Assembly: GCA_036768485.1 (NCBI GenBank)
Contig: JAVLUZ010000729.1
Coordinates: 806,001-870,000 of the forward strand
From: Mermis nigrescens
Taxonomy: Eukaryota > Nematoda > Enoplea > Mermithida > Mermithidae
Direction: 5' to 3'
DNA: 64,000 nt
Shown here: piece by piece, positions 10,847 to 24,199 of the stretch
Layout: each line of letters starts with the position of its first letter
Position numbering within the stretch: the stretch's first letter is position 1
Notes under the pieces: generated by a model
The model's input: the letters and a program-made list of their open reading frames with translations, nothing else
Told to the model about the DNA's origin: nothing
The model's database searches: none
Translations under genes and position numbers: made by a program

Positions 10847-11227
10847 CTAGATTTTCGATCTAGACCTAAGTCTAGGGGCGTGAACCCTTGGTAACAGGAG
10901 GGTTAATGCAGTTTTTAACGTGTTTCCAGCGCTCGTAGGCCCAAAAAAGCATTGCCTTAAGTACATTGGGCCTGACCCTGGCAGAATTCCACACTGTACA
11001 CACCGCTGCATGACCGATCGAATGTTTCCCTCACATAAATGAACAAAAACTAGAAAAATTTCTGTCAGGTCATTTTGGCGAAAAAAGCTGAACTGTTCGC
11101 CACCCCAGATGTGCATGTTATCTGTTTGAAGCATCCCGTGCTTCAGAATTAAGGCCCTGGTATTTTTTGACAATTCTACCTCACCAAACTCGCCCGATAT
11201 TTTAGCTGATGGTACAAACCTACTCAT
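10847..11227 (-). CDS. Unrecognised 126-residue open frame
   Basis: The frame starts MSRFVPSAKISGEFGEVEL and includes a CVQCG segment (residues 76-80) and many charged and polar residues. I do not recognise a family. It lies between two R1 MITEs, with a possible splice acceptor (TTTATTTAG) about 25 bases before the start codon on the minus strand. It could be an exon, a decayed transposon coding piece, or chance. Its base composition is less AT-rich than the surrounding DNA, which is the only reason to list it. Confidence 0.25.
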   Translation of the reverse strand: MSRFVPSAKISGEFGEVELSKNTRALILKHGMLQTDNMHIWGGEQFSFFRQNDLTEIFLVFVHLCEGNIRSVMQRCVQCGILPGSGPMYLRQCFFGPTSAGNTLKTALTLLLPRVHAPRLRSRSKI

Positions 11228-11457
11228 TTTAAAGCGATTGTAGGCCTAAATAAAAGATTCATCTTTCACATATCATTTTATTGCAGTAATTCGCATTATA
11301 TCGATAAGTTCAACAAAATACGCCCTAAGCCAATCATTGATCGCCCTGAGCAGTGAACCACGGCCAACGCATGGACCTATAATCACAAAAATTGGTTTAG
11401 CTTTAAGCATTAGATTGGGAATGTTTGACTGTTGTTTAGCTTTCAACGAGTTAAAAC

Positions 11458-11699
11458 CACCCATGGGCGTGGGGGGAGGGTTTGGGGGGTATGCATCCAC
11501 TCAGAAGCTGAAATACACCCCCCAGAATTCAAATTTTGAATTTTTTTTGCTTTTTTAGCGATTTTTTGATGCCATTGGAGAGTGCTCGATGAGAAACGTC
11601 GAAAAATGGTGTTTTTCCGCCATACGACCACTTTTAAGACCATTTTTTGACCATTGGAAATTTTTTAACCCCCCAGAATTTTGGCGCTGCCCACCTATG
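11458..11699 (-). mobile_element. MITE family R1 copy
   Basis: Runs from CACCCATGGGCGTGGGG to GCTGCCCACCTATG. Flanking octamers GTTAAAAC (11450-11457) and GTCAAAAC (11700-11707) agree at 7 of 8 bases. Confidence 0.9.
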
Positions 11700-11889
11700 G
11701 TCAAAACTCAAAACGAGTGTACCGAAATAAATTAAAATACTGCACACTAGCATGTAGCAGCATTTACCGAAATTTCGTCCATTATTAGCACCATTCCTAT
11801 CCCTGACGCACATGAGTAAATGCGTCAAGGTACACACGATGCTTTTGCAGCATATAAACAGGAAACAACCAGAATTTAAAGCTGCTCAG

Positions 11890-14100
11890 CTATAAACTTT
11901 ACACAATAGATGCTTACTTTTAAAAATATCCAAAGAATAAGGCGACGTTGCCCATGATAATCTAAAGAGTAAAAGCATCATCCAGCATGTTGAAAAGAAT
12001 GATATGTAATTATAAAGTATAAGGAAGAACGACTCATAGTAAAAAACTCAAATCATTCAGATCATCTGAAACACAGACAAAAATATAATCATCGCAAGAT
12101 AAAAAGACCGACGATGTACCAATGTGAATTTCGACTCGGAAATCACCTTAACTTACTGTAGTAGTCACTTATGCTTCCGGGGTATACAATGTGCCCATAA
12201 GTTCAAGCGATACAAGGATATAAACCTTATATAAAGCTAATTTTGGTGAGTATGAATAACCCGGTGTGAGGGAATCGAGGACATGTAAATCCATCTTCAT
12301 ATTTGATGGTTTGACAAATTTATGTGCACAAAACGACGAGAAACCTGCGATTTACAAAAAATTTAATGAGAATTCTGACAAAAAGGAATATAAGTCAAAT
12401 TAGGCTATACGGTAGAACCACCCAACTTAAACCAACTTTAAAATTTAACTCGCATAACGCCTACTGAAATGTATCTAGAATGTAAAAATCTGTGACAGAC
12501 TCATAGACTTTGTGTCCACTGCATGCTCTGAAAGTTGCTGCGATGCACTCATTCAATTCAAAGATTTTTTTAAAGGTGGGTTGCCAAAGTTAGGTGCGTT
12601 TCGTTTCACTCTGAGCCAGCACACAGAAAGCTGCGCAAAATTGTATTTCAGCCAATAAGATTGGTACTAAATGCGTTTTAAAAAAATTTGGCTGCCCAAG
12701 GACGAAGCACTTATCAATTGCGACAAAATACAAATGGAATAATAAAAACGATGACAATGGTAACGGAGAACGAGGCAGAAAAACGTGGAATGGAATTATC
12801 GAGATTGCAAATGGCTAAATCAAGCGTATCTTCTGAATAAGCTATATGTAATTATACCTTTGAGACATTATTTATAAAAAATGTTTTAGAATATGTTAGA
12901 CGCAATAGAATCACAATTGTGAAGGTGGTCAAAGTTAAGCGAGTTTTGACGTTTTAGGTATCTTACTTTGGCCACCGGCTATTTCCAGCCACTAGAAAAT
13001 GTACACGAAAAAATGCTACACATGGAAGAAAGCTCCTTCTTTCTGTACAAAATGCAAAAAATATACTAAGAGAGAAAAAGTGAGGATTCCAGAGAAAGTT
13101 TGAAATCTATGAAAAAGCAACAAAAAAGTATGCCAAGGGGTGGGAGGAAAATTGTCCCCAAAATACGGCCCTGATGACAATCGCAGGTACCCACTTACCA
13201 ATACTAGAAACTGCATCCGATAGACATGCTGCACTAACCAATCTAAACGAAAAGCACGAAACATATACTCAAAACAGTAGCAACGAACAAAATTATATGT
13301 TTTTAAATCGACTCAGATAGGGGCGAAAAATCGTCATCAAGAAGCAGAGACTGCAAATCATCATGTATAAAATTTTTACAAAATAAACTATTCACAGAGC
13401 AAGTCAACACAAATTCGTTTTACATTAAAAGAAGTAAAGCAAATCACTTTGAGGAATTTTCAGCAAGTTTTATTAAGCGCTCGAAAAATGACAAAACCTC
13501 ACCTTTGATTGCCGATTGTTACATTAAGACGATATTCGAACAATGCGAACAATAACCTAGAATGAAGGAGTATGAAAGTAAGTTCGGTAGGTCTAAGATG
13601 TGTGCACCAAAACATATGCAATATCTCAGATCGTTGAGTAACGTCAGCTAGTCAGAAACACGGACCAACGAATGGGTATCATCACAATACTAATGTCCAC
13701 AAATTAGTTATAAATTATAAAACGTTATGATAAACGCAATCAAGTTACAAAGGACTGTTCAGCATAAATTCTACTATTTACTAAGAGAGGATCCAAGAAC
13801 GCAACAAACACCTAACATATAATCCGCCTGCAGCCATATCGACTTAATGCATATCCACCATACACATGAAACAGGGGATCCCCCACCCAAAATTGGTCGT
13901 TCCCAGAGCCGGAAAATTTTTAATCCCCGATTTTTGGAAAAATTCACGATCCTTGACCGTTCTTGATCAAAAGATGACTGTCATTTATCCCCCTAAAATG
14001 ACCGAGAACCCTACCCAAAATTTAAACAGTCAAAAATGTGTCTATAAAAAGTCGCCTTCTCATGTGCAAAATAGAATTTTTCGCGAGCAACAGTGACCAG
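11890..14100 (+). repeat. Segmental duplication, copy A
   Basis: This stretch is co-linear with 14940-18990. Shared landmarks in order are ATAGATGCTTAC near 11908, GACGTTGCCCAT near 11942, TTTGACAAATTTATGTGCA near 12311, AAAATCTGTGACAGACT near 12485, GCTATATGTAATTAT near 12840, AATACGGCCCTGATGA near 13160, ACACGGACCAACGAATGGG near 13659, and GGGGATCC near 13874. No conserved open frame was seen in either copy. Confidence 0.8.
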
Positions 14101-14144
14101 TTATCCAAAACGAGCTCTATTCTCTTTTACACATTACAAAATCG

Positions 14145-14265
14145 GTACTCGATGAGAAACGTTGATAAAAATGGTGTTTTTCTGTCGCACCGCCCTTAAG
14201 GACCAGTTTTTGACCTTTGAAAAATCTTGCACCTCCCCCAGAATTTTGGCGCTGCCCATCTATAG
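14145..14265 (-). mobile_element. MITE family R1, truncated copy
   Basis: Contains the family core (ACTCGATGAGAAACGTTG, AATGGTGTTTTT) and a terminus GCTGCCCATCTATAG. The other half of the element is missing. Confidence 0.7.
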
Positions 14266-15299
14266 TCCGATGGTTGCTAATCACAAAGAAGTCGAATAAT
14301 TATGTTGAAAATTGACGAAGGAATAACAAAGCCTTCAAGAATTACTTTAACAAATATGTAACTTGTATATTTTAGGATATCAGACAATAATATTGCTGAA
14401 GTTGTGAGCGTTTTAAACTTTGGAATGGGCGCATTATACACAAAAAATACATATTCGTAATGCCAAAATTATTCATAAAAATTCAACTATAAAAATAGAA
14501 GTTCCACTTGAGATAGTTCATTAAGGATTTCACTTCAATTTAGATAATGCGTTCTTAATCGATTTCACATGACGAAACGACATCTCTAAAAGTGTTATTC
14601 CGCAGCCCTAGCGATAATAAAACTTATAAAAATAAGAGATCAGTGAAAATTTTGATATTCTTGCTGATTTAAAATCAACTTTTGCAGTCTTTTTGAGTAC
14701 AAACAGTGCAAAATATGCAATATATTACAAACATCCGGTGAGAAGCACCAGAAAATTTTTGACATGTTCATCTCGTAAGCTCAACTTTGAGGCTCGCCAC
14801 TAAATTTTGGATGGAAATGAGAGTCAATGTACTAATACATATTACCATCATTTTGTTTGAAAACTTGAAACTTTGAGAATGAAAGAAAACTACGGAGGAA
14901 TAAGACGAGGAGCGGAAGTGCACAGCTAGTTATAAACTGCATGGAATAAAGAATAGATGCTTACCTTTAAAAATATCCTAGCGAATAAAGAGACGTTGCC
15001 CATGACAGTCTATAGAGTAGAAGCATCATCAGCATAGCGAATAAAGCGACGTTGCCCATGACAGTCTATAGAGTAGAAGCATCATCAGCATGTTAATAAA
15101 AACGATAATTATGAAAGTCTAATGAAGAATCACTCATGTTAAAAAATTCAAATCATTCAGATCATATGAAACACGGATTATAATCATCGCAAGATAGAAG
15201 AGACCGACAATGCACCCACGTGAATTTCAGCTTTTTAATAATAATAATGTAGTTTATATGTAATTTAAAATCATAAATGACCTTAACCGAATTAGTTTC

Positions 15300-15740
15300 A
15301 GTCAAAAATGTAGCCTACCGTTTTTCCCGATATACAAAGACGTTTGGGGTCCGTCTTTGTACATGTACATTTTCGGGAAAATAAAAACTGCAAAAAAAGT
15401 TTGAAATTCGCAAAAATTTTCGGCACTTCACGCCGAAATGAGTAATTGTGTGTTCTATATATCTTTTATAACGTCTAAATTTGCATTTCAAAAGGGAAAA
15501 TATTTTTCGGCGCCGTTTTGAGACAATTGTTAGTGATTTTCGCCCTCAGAAACCCAGAAATTAGCTAAAATACACTACCAATGGTCGAACAACTGTTTTT
15601 GCCACTCTAAAACCGCTACTGTACCATACTATAGAACCCGAAAATTGGTGTGCAGTGCACAAAATGTACAAAGACTTTTAGAGACCATCTTTGTACATGT
15701 ACGAACGGACCTTGTGCAAAAAAACACTGCCCACCTCGGA
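15300..15740 (+). mobile_element. GTACAAAG-family element copy
   Basis: Homologous to the complement of 27330-27784. It has paired CTTTGTACATGTAC motifs near 15355 and 15688, decayed hairpins CGGCACTTCACGCCG and CGGCGCCG, and a right end AAAAAAACACTG. The left end is eroded, so the boundary is approximate. It is absent from copy A of the segmental duplication. Confidence 0.7.
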
Positions 15741-17145
15741 GATTATTTAACAAAGGAAGCAGGTTACTAAAAATCTTCAGAAACAAGACAGTCGACCTTG
15801 GGCGTGGAAATCCTCCTACATATTTGATATTTTGACAAATTTATGTGCATCGAACGACGAGAAACCTGTGATTTCGATGGCCACATTTAAAATTGAAACT
15901 TGCATAACTTCTACTGGAATGTATCTAGAATGAAAAATCTGTGACAGACTAATGAACTGTGTACACGACATTGTGATGCACTCATTCAGAGATTTTTCTG
16001 AAAAGGGGAAGGGTGGCCGAAGTAAGGCGCGTTTCATTTTACCCTGGCCAGCACACAGAAAGCTGCGCAAATATTGTATTACAGTCAATATTTTACGTCT
16101 GTAGTGTAAGATTGTCCACTAAATGTGTTTTAAAAAAATTTGGCTGCTCAAGGGCCAAGCACTGATTAACTGCGACAAAATACAGATGAAATCAAAAAAC
16201 AAACGAAAATGATCCGGAGGACGAGACAGAAAAACGTGTAATGGAATTGAGATTGCAAATGGCTAAATCAAGTGGATACTCTGAATAAGCTATATGTAAT
16301 TATGCGTTTGAGACATTTTATTGAAAAAACGTTTTAGAATGTGTCAGACGGAATTCAATTAAAATCGTAAAAGGTGGTCGAAGGTGACTTTTGACGTTTT
16401 GGGTAACTTAATGCGACACATAAAAGAGTGCTCCTTCTAGCCTGTACAAAATGCACAAAAGGATTTTCCAAAAAAATGAGGATTCAAGAAAGTTTGAAAC
16501 TTAAGAAAGACCAACAAAAAAGTATGTTGTCAACCGAAGGATACATTAATAGCACAAAACGGTGCAGTGACAAAAGAAAATTTGTGTATGATAGAGCAGA
16601 AGACAAGGTATAAGTCAAATTTTATTTCATCCAAAAATATGCAATACAACATGAGTTATATTACAAAACAAGAAAATCTGCAAAAGTTAGGATACAGACC
16701 AAAGGGGTCTACGACGTTTTGGCGCCAGAAACTTATAAATTATTCTAATTAGATCAATTTAAAAGCAATTTTAAAATAAAGTATATATTCAGAAAGCAGG
16801 CTCTACAAGCTACAAATTTGCATATTGTTCTTTTGGATTCGATGAGTATTCATTTGTGTACGACAAAAGACTGTAGAAAATCCAGTGTATTTTAGATGCA
16901 TTTAACTATCTCACTAAATTCACAGACATTCTAAAAGTAATTTATACCATCACGACTTTGATCATGAACGAAATGTAAATAATTAATAATATTACAAAGA
17001 GTAGGGCGCCAAAACGTCCCATTCCGCTGCCCCAAGTTAGGTGATTCTACGGTTCTTTAAAAATTTAATGAAAAATTCGCTGATATAACAACAAGCAGGC
17101 CCGCATCCGGGATCTAGCCAAGGGGGAGCATAAATGGGCAACGAC

Positions 17146-17568
17146 CAAACCTGAGCGTGGGGGTTTAAGGAAGGTATGCACCCTCAGAAACCTAAATACC
17201 CTCCAGAATTCAATGAAATTTTTTTCCGCGCAATTTTTTGACGCCAATGGACGCTGAAAAATGGTCTTTTTCGCCATACCACCATACCTGAACGTGGGGG
17301 GTTTGGGGGTATGCAGCCCCGAGAAACCAAAATACCCCCATAATACAATTTTTGAATTTTTCCCCCAAATTTTTAAATGCCAATGGATAGTGCTCGATGA
17401 AAAACGTTGAAAAATGGTGTTTGTTTCGCCATATCATCCTTTTAAGACTTTTTGACCTCTGAAAAATCTTGCACCCCCAGAATATTAGTGCCGCCCACCT
17501 ATGCATACTACCATGTTTAAGGCCATTTTTTGACCTTTGAAAATCCTGCTTGGTGCCGCCCACCTATG
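17146..17568 (-). mobile_element. MITE family R1, outer copy of an R1-in-R1 nest
   Basis: Starts CAAACCTGAGCGTGGGG and ends CCGCCCACCTATG. It is flanked by GCAACGAC (17138-17145) and GTAACGAC (17569-17576), 7 of 8 identical. Interrupted by another R1 copy at 17283-17503. Confidence 0.85.
17283..17503 (-). mobile_element. MITE family R1, inner copy of the nest
   Basis: Starts CATACCTGAACGTGGGG and ends CCGCCCACCTATG. It is flanked by CATACCAC (17275-17282) and CATACTAC (17504-17511) inside the outer element. Confidence 0.9.
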
Positions 17569-17576
17569 GTAACGAC

Positions 17577-18000
17577 CGAATTTTGCCGGGTCTGGGTTGT
17601 GTAAAGCTGGCATAAATCCCAAAAACATGCAAAGAATTCAATTCTGAGAGGAGGGTCAACTCATACAGCCATTTGTGGAACAGACCCAACATAAACTGGT
17701 CTATATACCTTGTAAACTCGTCGAGATAGCTCGCAAAACACGCATTTTCCGAAATACTCTTTTAGGCTCATAAAACCGATACTTTTGAAAACATTTTTCT
17801 CACTTAAAAGGCTAAAAGGTCATTCTTTGGTTGCGCTTGAGCTAAAAAGATGGAAAACACAATACATCTGACGCGAAACGCCGAAAATTTGAAGATTTCA
17901 CGTCAAAGACATGCAATTGTTCCATCTTTCCGTCCATTAAGTCACCTTTCGAAATTTTTTTTTCGGCCAAGGGGTGGAAGGGAAGACTGGAAGAGCCCTC
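17577..18000. other. Non-coding stretch within segmental copy B
   Basis: Fragments resembling R1-type sequence (AAGAATTCAATTCTGAGAGG near 17635) and a decayed hairpin ACGCGAAACGCCGAAAATTT near 17871. No gene. Confidence 0.4.
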
Positions 18001-19269
18001 TAAAATACGGCCCTGATAAAAATCGCAAGTACCCACTTACCAATGCTAAAACCGCATCTGATAGAAATGCTGCAGTGACCAATCTAAACAAAAAGGACGA
18101 AACATATTCAAAACAGTAGCAACGATTAAAATTACATGATTTTAAATCGGCTCAGATAGGGGCGAAAATTTGTCATCAAGAAGCAGAGACTGCAAATCAT
18201 CATGTATACAATTTTTTACAATATAAAATATTTGCAGAGCAAGTCAACACAGATTCATTAAAAAAAGTAAAGCAAATCAAGAAATTTTCAGCAAGTTTAT
18301 TACGCGCTCGAAAAATGACTAAACCTCACCTTTGATTGTCGATTGTAACATTAAGGTGATATTCGAACAATGCGAACAATAACCTAGAATGAAAGCGGAT
18401 GAAAGTTAGTTCGTTAGGTCTAAGAAGATGTGTGTATCAAAATGTATGCAATATCTCAGATCGTTGAGTAACGTCAGCTAGTCAGAAACACGGACCAACG
18501 AATGGGTATCATCACAATATCAATGTCCACAAAGATTATATGTCAATTGTAAAACGTTATGATAAATGCAATTAAGCTACAAAGGACCGTTCAGCATCAA
18601 TTCTTCTATTTACTAGGAGAGGATCCAAGAACACAAAAAATCTAACATGTAATCCACCCGCGGTCATATCGACTTAATGCATGAGCAGTATAATCCGTAT
18701 ACATAAGTAACAAGGGATCCTCCAACCAAAATTGGTGATTCCCAAAGCCAGAAAATTTTTGACACCCGATTTTTGGAAAAACCTTGGCCAGAAGATGGAG
18801 GTCATTTATCTACCCTCTAAAAATGACCAAAAAACCCAACCGAAAAATCAAACTGTTGTAGACATATACGGTACAATCTTAAAACAACCAGTATGCTTGT
18901 AAGAGAAGCGCTATACAATTTTTTCAATCAAAAATAGGTTTATAAAAAGTCGCTACTCACGTACAAAATGGTGTCTTTCGCGAGCAACTTTGACTAGTTT
19001 TATCCAAAACGAACTCTACTTTCTTTTAATTTGACAAAATCTAAGTGCTAAAATTTCTTTAACGGGAAATTTGAATGACCAGTGAAATTTAGGAAAAGAC
19101 GTTTCATAATATAGATGAAACAGGTAAGGTTCCCTTACCCCGCTAGGGTAAAAATGTTTTAACCGCCTCCAATTTTTGGCGAAAACTTTTCGGCATTTTA
19201 GGCCAAAATTGAAGGTCAATTACCTCTCCCCTGAAAATGGTCGGGGATTCCCCATCCCAAATTTCGAGC

Positions 19270-20130
19270 CGTGAAGCGTACGGTTTAAACAAAAATTACT
19301 TCGCTATTTTAACACTGAGCGAAGCCTTTGACAAGATATGTTGTAAAATGAAAGGAGATTTAAAATATGACTTTCAGGTCGCCAAGAAAGTAAATAAATG
19401 AGCAATTGATAAGTATTATCGAAAAATTTCAAACATTACGTTACTCAGTGGCTACAACTTGCAACAAATTATATATCCATTATCTCACCAACTATGCAAA
19501 TCCAATTAAGGACGAGCCCCCGCCCCTTGAATCTACCCATTTAAGAGACAAAATGATAATGAAAGTCATTCTATCTATCGAACGACTTGTTAAAAATGAA
19601 AGCTTCAGATAGGAGCGAATTGTCATCAGTAACAGTCGACTTATATCAACAAATTTTTCTGGCAGCACTTTAATGTAATAATTAGCAGAATTGTAGAATC
19701 GGGAATCTATCTTATGCGCGATTGTTAATCATAGTGAGCGAGTTTCTTGTTATGCCTTCACCTTGCCTCAAAAGGTCTATACCTCGAACTTAAGATTAGG
19801 TATCTTTTTGAATTAAATTACGATATTTGGATTTATATTTACCCGAATTCTGATATTTACCACCCTAGTGAACGTGAACATTGTGCATCTATATGATGTT
19901 TAGAGCTTACCGCCCGATTTTGATGTTGAAGTTTGCATGCTCTGTCCATCGCCTTTGTTTACAGTCAGGTTGCCGATCTAAAGAAAAGCTAGCATCCAAT
20001 CGTCAAAGATTAAGTCAGGTAGGATGTATGTATCTGAATTGTATCAGATCGTTTATTTACGTCAGTTTATCAGAAACACGGACCAACGAAAGGGTATCAT
20101 CATAACACAAGCATATAATGCATAAGGAAA
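19270..20130 (+). repeat. Segmental duplication, diverged fragment C
   Basis: Carries only scattered matches to copies A and B, such as AGGAGCGAATTGTCATCA near 19612 and ACACGGACCAACGAAAGGG near 20076. It appears to be an older, partial third copy. Confidence 0.5.
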
Positions 20131-22390
20131 GGACTGAAGAGGACAAGCAAATTACGGTCTATTGTCTACTATCTTTACACCACACATGCAGAAATACATG
20201 CATTTATCAAAATTGATCACAAGTGCCCATGAGTCGGGATGCTTCTAGAGGATAAACAATGTTGATGGAGATATGTACCTTAATTATGTATTTACATTAA
20301 AAATTTTAATCGAGTAAACGCAAATCAATTGAGTCTATCAAAATAAGTCGAATCGTGGATACGACGTTTGAAATGTTTACGATGCCTAGTCATCTAATCA
20401 AAACATGGCGTATAAGCCGATACTGAATAGCCGGGGTCATCTAAGTGATTCAAATTTTTCAAGAAATCAAAGTCTGATGTGAAATTGTGAACTTAATGCG
20501 AACATCGTTTCTAAGATACGTACATTTCTACATAAAAACGTGATAAGCAATGCATGCTTAGATGCAATCACATCAAACTAAGAACAAAAGTAATAAATTG
20601 TAAATTTAAAAATCTTAAAGGCTTCTCAACAGTGAGTCACTCAATGAGATTTGCTGATTGCTCAATTTTTGACCAAACGTTAAAAATATGCCTAATTTCT
20701 TTTAAAAACAACCAGATTGTAGATTAGAAAATCTAAAAGCTTTTTCCTAGTAAATACGATTCTTGGTAGAGCGAATAAATTTAAAAGAATCGTGATACGA
20801 ATTTACAAATGAATTTAAAATAATATTTTATATCAAACTAATCATCGAACTTCCATGTATGTACAGAAACCCAAATGTAAAAACACTTTTACGCCTTGTC
20901 TGTATATATACTTAACATGTGCGCTTAGGAACAAATGACTCACGCAGATGTAAGCGACTTTGAACATTCAAGGCGATCGCATTATATGACCTAAAAAGCA
21001 TGACGTACTTACAATAACGAAAGCACGAAGTGATGGATAAAGCTAAAAAAGACGAATAGATCAGTATAACTTAAAAATTTTCCGCACGATGCATTTAAGT
21101 TGAACTATGCAAGTCATCATACTACAATGTAAATATATATAATTTACGCATTGATAGCGTATAGGTAAAGTGCTGGCCTCTTAAAAACCACTTTTTAATT
21201 TTTCATGTATGTACTTTAGAACCACCCAATCTTTGAAATTATATAATCAGAGCAATATCCCACCAGAGCCCAATTTTACGCCCCTTAGTTGATTTCACAA
21301 ATTAATGTTGTCGAAGAAATCGATCAAAAGTCAAAACTAAAAACTAGCAAAATTTGAGGCTAGAAAACCATTTGGCCTAGAAATATCATCCCTAAAAAGC
21401 TTTGCTGCATGCATAGTTAGCAGCGAAAATACGTTTACTGGACTTACATAAGCATATTTTTTAAAAATCACTCGTTACCGATATCGTCTTCTATTCCATA
21501 GAATTAAAAAAATCGATAATTTTGGTCTCATAAGGTTACACCCCGTAGAAACAATCCTAACTGAAGCAGTAAAGAAAACTAATTTTTTGCCATATACTTA
21601 GCATTGGTTTTGAGTTATAGTGATTTTTTAAGTCTTAATCAAACTTTTTTGGGGATTTTTGGTGGGAGATTCTATTCTTTAAGGATAGAATCTTTTGAGT
21701 GATAAAAACCTGGTTACGGGCCAGCTTACGATGATCCAATTAAATCACAATGGCATTTAATCTACACAAAGGTTTGAGACAGAAAATCTAAAGTGAAATA
21801 CGTACTCACTTGGCTTAATGCTTCAAAGTGGGCAGAATTATCCGGACTTTCGCTCGGAGGGGTCAAGCCAATATTTCGAATAGACCCTAAAACGTAAACA
21901 GTAGACAAAAAAGGAAAAGGTGAGTAAATAAGGGTGTAATAAAGGACTGGTCCGTTTAGCTGTATATTTGCTTTAACCCTATCCTTAACAACGCGTCAAT
22001 CCACGCATAGCTCTAGGCTTGTTTTAAATGTTGACACCAACAGTTTAGTCAATCATAAATGTTTATTAATAAGCCTAAGCCTTAAAATCAATCCTAAATC
22101 ATAAAATCATCTATTTTTTCCTCAGGCATAATACGAACGTCATATTTTTAAGGGTCTAGCAACTACATAACTTTATGTTACAGTTTTTATGACGTCATCG
22201 TAAAGATGTGTAACTTATGAAGCTGTAAGAAGCATTTTCCTCAGCTGTTTCCGTAACTAGAAACACTGCAGGATAGCTGGCTGTCTGTTCTTTATTGCAT
22301 CCAGCGACAATCCAGTATTCACGAAGAAACTGGACAGTAAAGGGCCTACTGTGGATGCGTATACCTGGGTAGGTATGTAAATAGGAACTA
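20131..22390. other. Unannotated AT-rich stretch
   Basis: I see no gene, no recognised repeat family and no tandem array here. Confidence 0.5.
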
Positions 22391-22404
22391 ATGCTTAGAA
22401 TTTA

Positions 22405-22876
22405 ATACAACTATTTGGAATCCATATAAGAAATGTGATACAAAAAATATAGAAAAAGTTCAAAAATATTTTACCAAACGTATTCTTAAATTTAGTGATA
22501 TACCATATGAACGTCGGCTTCAGATTTTAGAATTAGAATCTCTGGAATTTCGTAGAGTTGTTTTGATTTATCTATGATATATAAAATTTTCAATGGATAT
22601 ATACAAAGTGATCCTGATGATTTTTTCACACTTACACAGTCATCTAAAACTCGAGCTGTTAATAGTTTAAAACTTAAAGGTGAAAAATTTCGTTTAGATG
22701 TTAAAAAATACTCCTTTCCAAATAGAGTCCTATATCTATGGAATTCTCTCCCAGATGCAATTATTTGTTCTTCTTCGGCAAATATCTTTCAGACCAGGGT
22801 TAAGATTACCTCAAGTAAAAAATTTCGGCACCAACCAGTATGCTTTAATGTATCATGGAGCTATTGCAGCCAGTGA
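22405..22876 (+). pseudogene. Non-LTR retrotransposon (jockey/CR1-like), C-terminal fragment
   Basis: The first frame reads TTIWNPY...IEKVQKYFTKRIL...YERRLQILELESLEFRR and stops near 22575. A one-base shift then continues as MIYKIFNGYIQSD...SFPNRVLYLWNSLPDAI. This is the conserved region after the reverse transcriptase in jockey/CR1-type LINEs (W-x-P, I-E-x-V-Q, R-L-x-x-L-x-L-x-S-L-E-x-R-R, W-N-x-L-P). The catalytic domain is absent, so it is a 5'-truncated, frameshifted remnant. A run AATAAAATTTGTATTTGTA near 22950 may be its 3' end. Confidence 0.85.
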
Positions 22877-22979
22877 AACTTGCGATGATTATTTATTCTT
22901 CGTATTTTGCCGTGTTTATGTGTATTTTACCTGTTTCATTGACTTTGCAATAAAATTTGTATTTGTATTATAAAGCGAT

Positions 22980-24070
22980 TGACAAAAGTAGAAGAAAATT
23001 TATTCGGTGAAAGTATTAAAAAAAGACACATAAGAAGTAGGTAAAAATGCATTGTCAATGGGAGCATAATACACAATCTGCATAAAACGCATATGGTACC
23101 AGGAGCGTAAGGCACAATGCTCTTACGTACGCCCCTTAAGATAAACACTAAAATCAATTTCCGAAATCGTATTTCTGAAAGCTATTGGGTTATTACAGTC
23201 AACTGTATTTTGCGGGAAATGTTCCAAATTTTAGCCACCCTGTTCGCAGTCATGTTTTCTAAAATCTAAACGTGATTGTTTGATAACAGTTTCATGTTAT
23301 TTATGTATCTAGTACCTCTATCAGGTGTGAGCTCGAAAAAATTCATTAATTGGCAATTCAGAAATAGGTGAACAAAAATGATTTTAGAGCTGGAATTTTC
23401 CAGCAAATCCCTCTAATTCGAAGAACAGAAAAATTTTAGGACGAGATTAAAATGTAAAATAGAATAGCTTACACTGCATTTATTGAAGCTGTCGGAGCAG
23501 GCCTTGCGCACATCGTGACATTCCAAAAGCGCGTATTTAATTGTAAAATTTTCGAAGCTAAACAACCGATGAAAAAAAAACCTGTGACGATAATGACTGC
23601 CTTGAACCATCACATCTACTATATAGCTAAAACTACAGTCAACCTTATTAAAACTGGTTCGGAAAACAGAGACTACGCAGACTTGCTAATAAAAGACATT
23701 TTCTCTTATTAAGCCTATAACCATTATAGTGTGAACAAGTAAAAAACAGCTGAAGATCTGTCCGATGGCTGAAAACCACACTTAACCTGTATATTTTACA
23801 ATCAATTACTCAAAAAAATTTGCGTGATATATTGTATTGTATACGAACAAAAAATTGTTGGGAGCGAGAAAAGATCTTATGCACATTGTATATATATTGC
23901 TCGAAAACTGCAGAAATACCCTTATTACTGCACCACTCGACTTTTCCCTTGCTCCGGCGAGGTGATAACGAATTTTTTCTTATAGGTTGCCATTCGAGCA
24001 TGGAATATATCGGTTGTTGCAGTAGGTGAAATTGAAATTGGGTTGTCGAGGTGCCATTTGTATATACCTA
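22980..24070. other. Unannotated intergenic stretch
   Basis: No gene or repeat was recognised with confidence. Confidence 0.5.
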
Positions 24071-24180
24071 TAGTCTGTTTCACACAAGTTTGGGTATACA
24101 TTCTGCAAACTATGTCCGACAATAAGCTGATAGATTGCGATTATAGCACTGATTTGATATATAATTATCGTAATCCGTTT
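24071..24180. mobile_element. Tc1/mariner-like MITE, one end only
   Basis: TAGTCTGTTTCACACAAGTTTGGG after TA matches the left end of 9558-9732, and GATTTGATATATAATTATCG is shared internally. The opposite end is missing. Confidence 0.7.
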
Positions 24181-24199
24181 GTTCGATGTAGTCGGTAGC

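Larger units (their letters stand above)
14940..18990 (+). repeat. Segmental duplication, copy B
   Basis: Diverged tandem copy of 11890-14100, enlarged by a GTACAAAG-family insertion near 15300-15740 and two R1 MITEs at 17146-17568. Its first part contains a local 69-base duplication (AGCGAATAAAG...GTAGAAGCATCATCAGCAT, twice between about 14980 and 15092). Landmarks match copy A through ACACGGACCAACGAATGGG near 18489 and GGGATCCTCCA near 18713. Confidence 0.8.
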
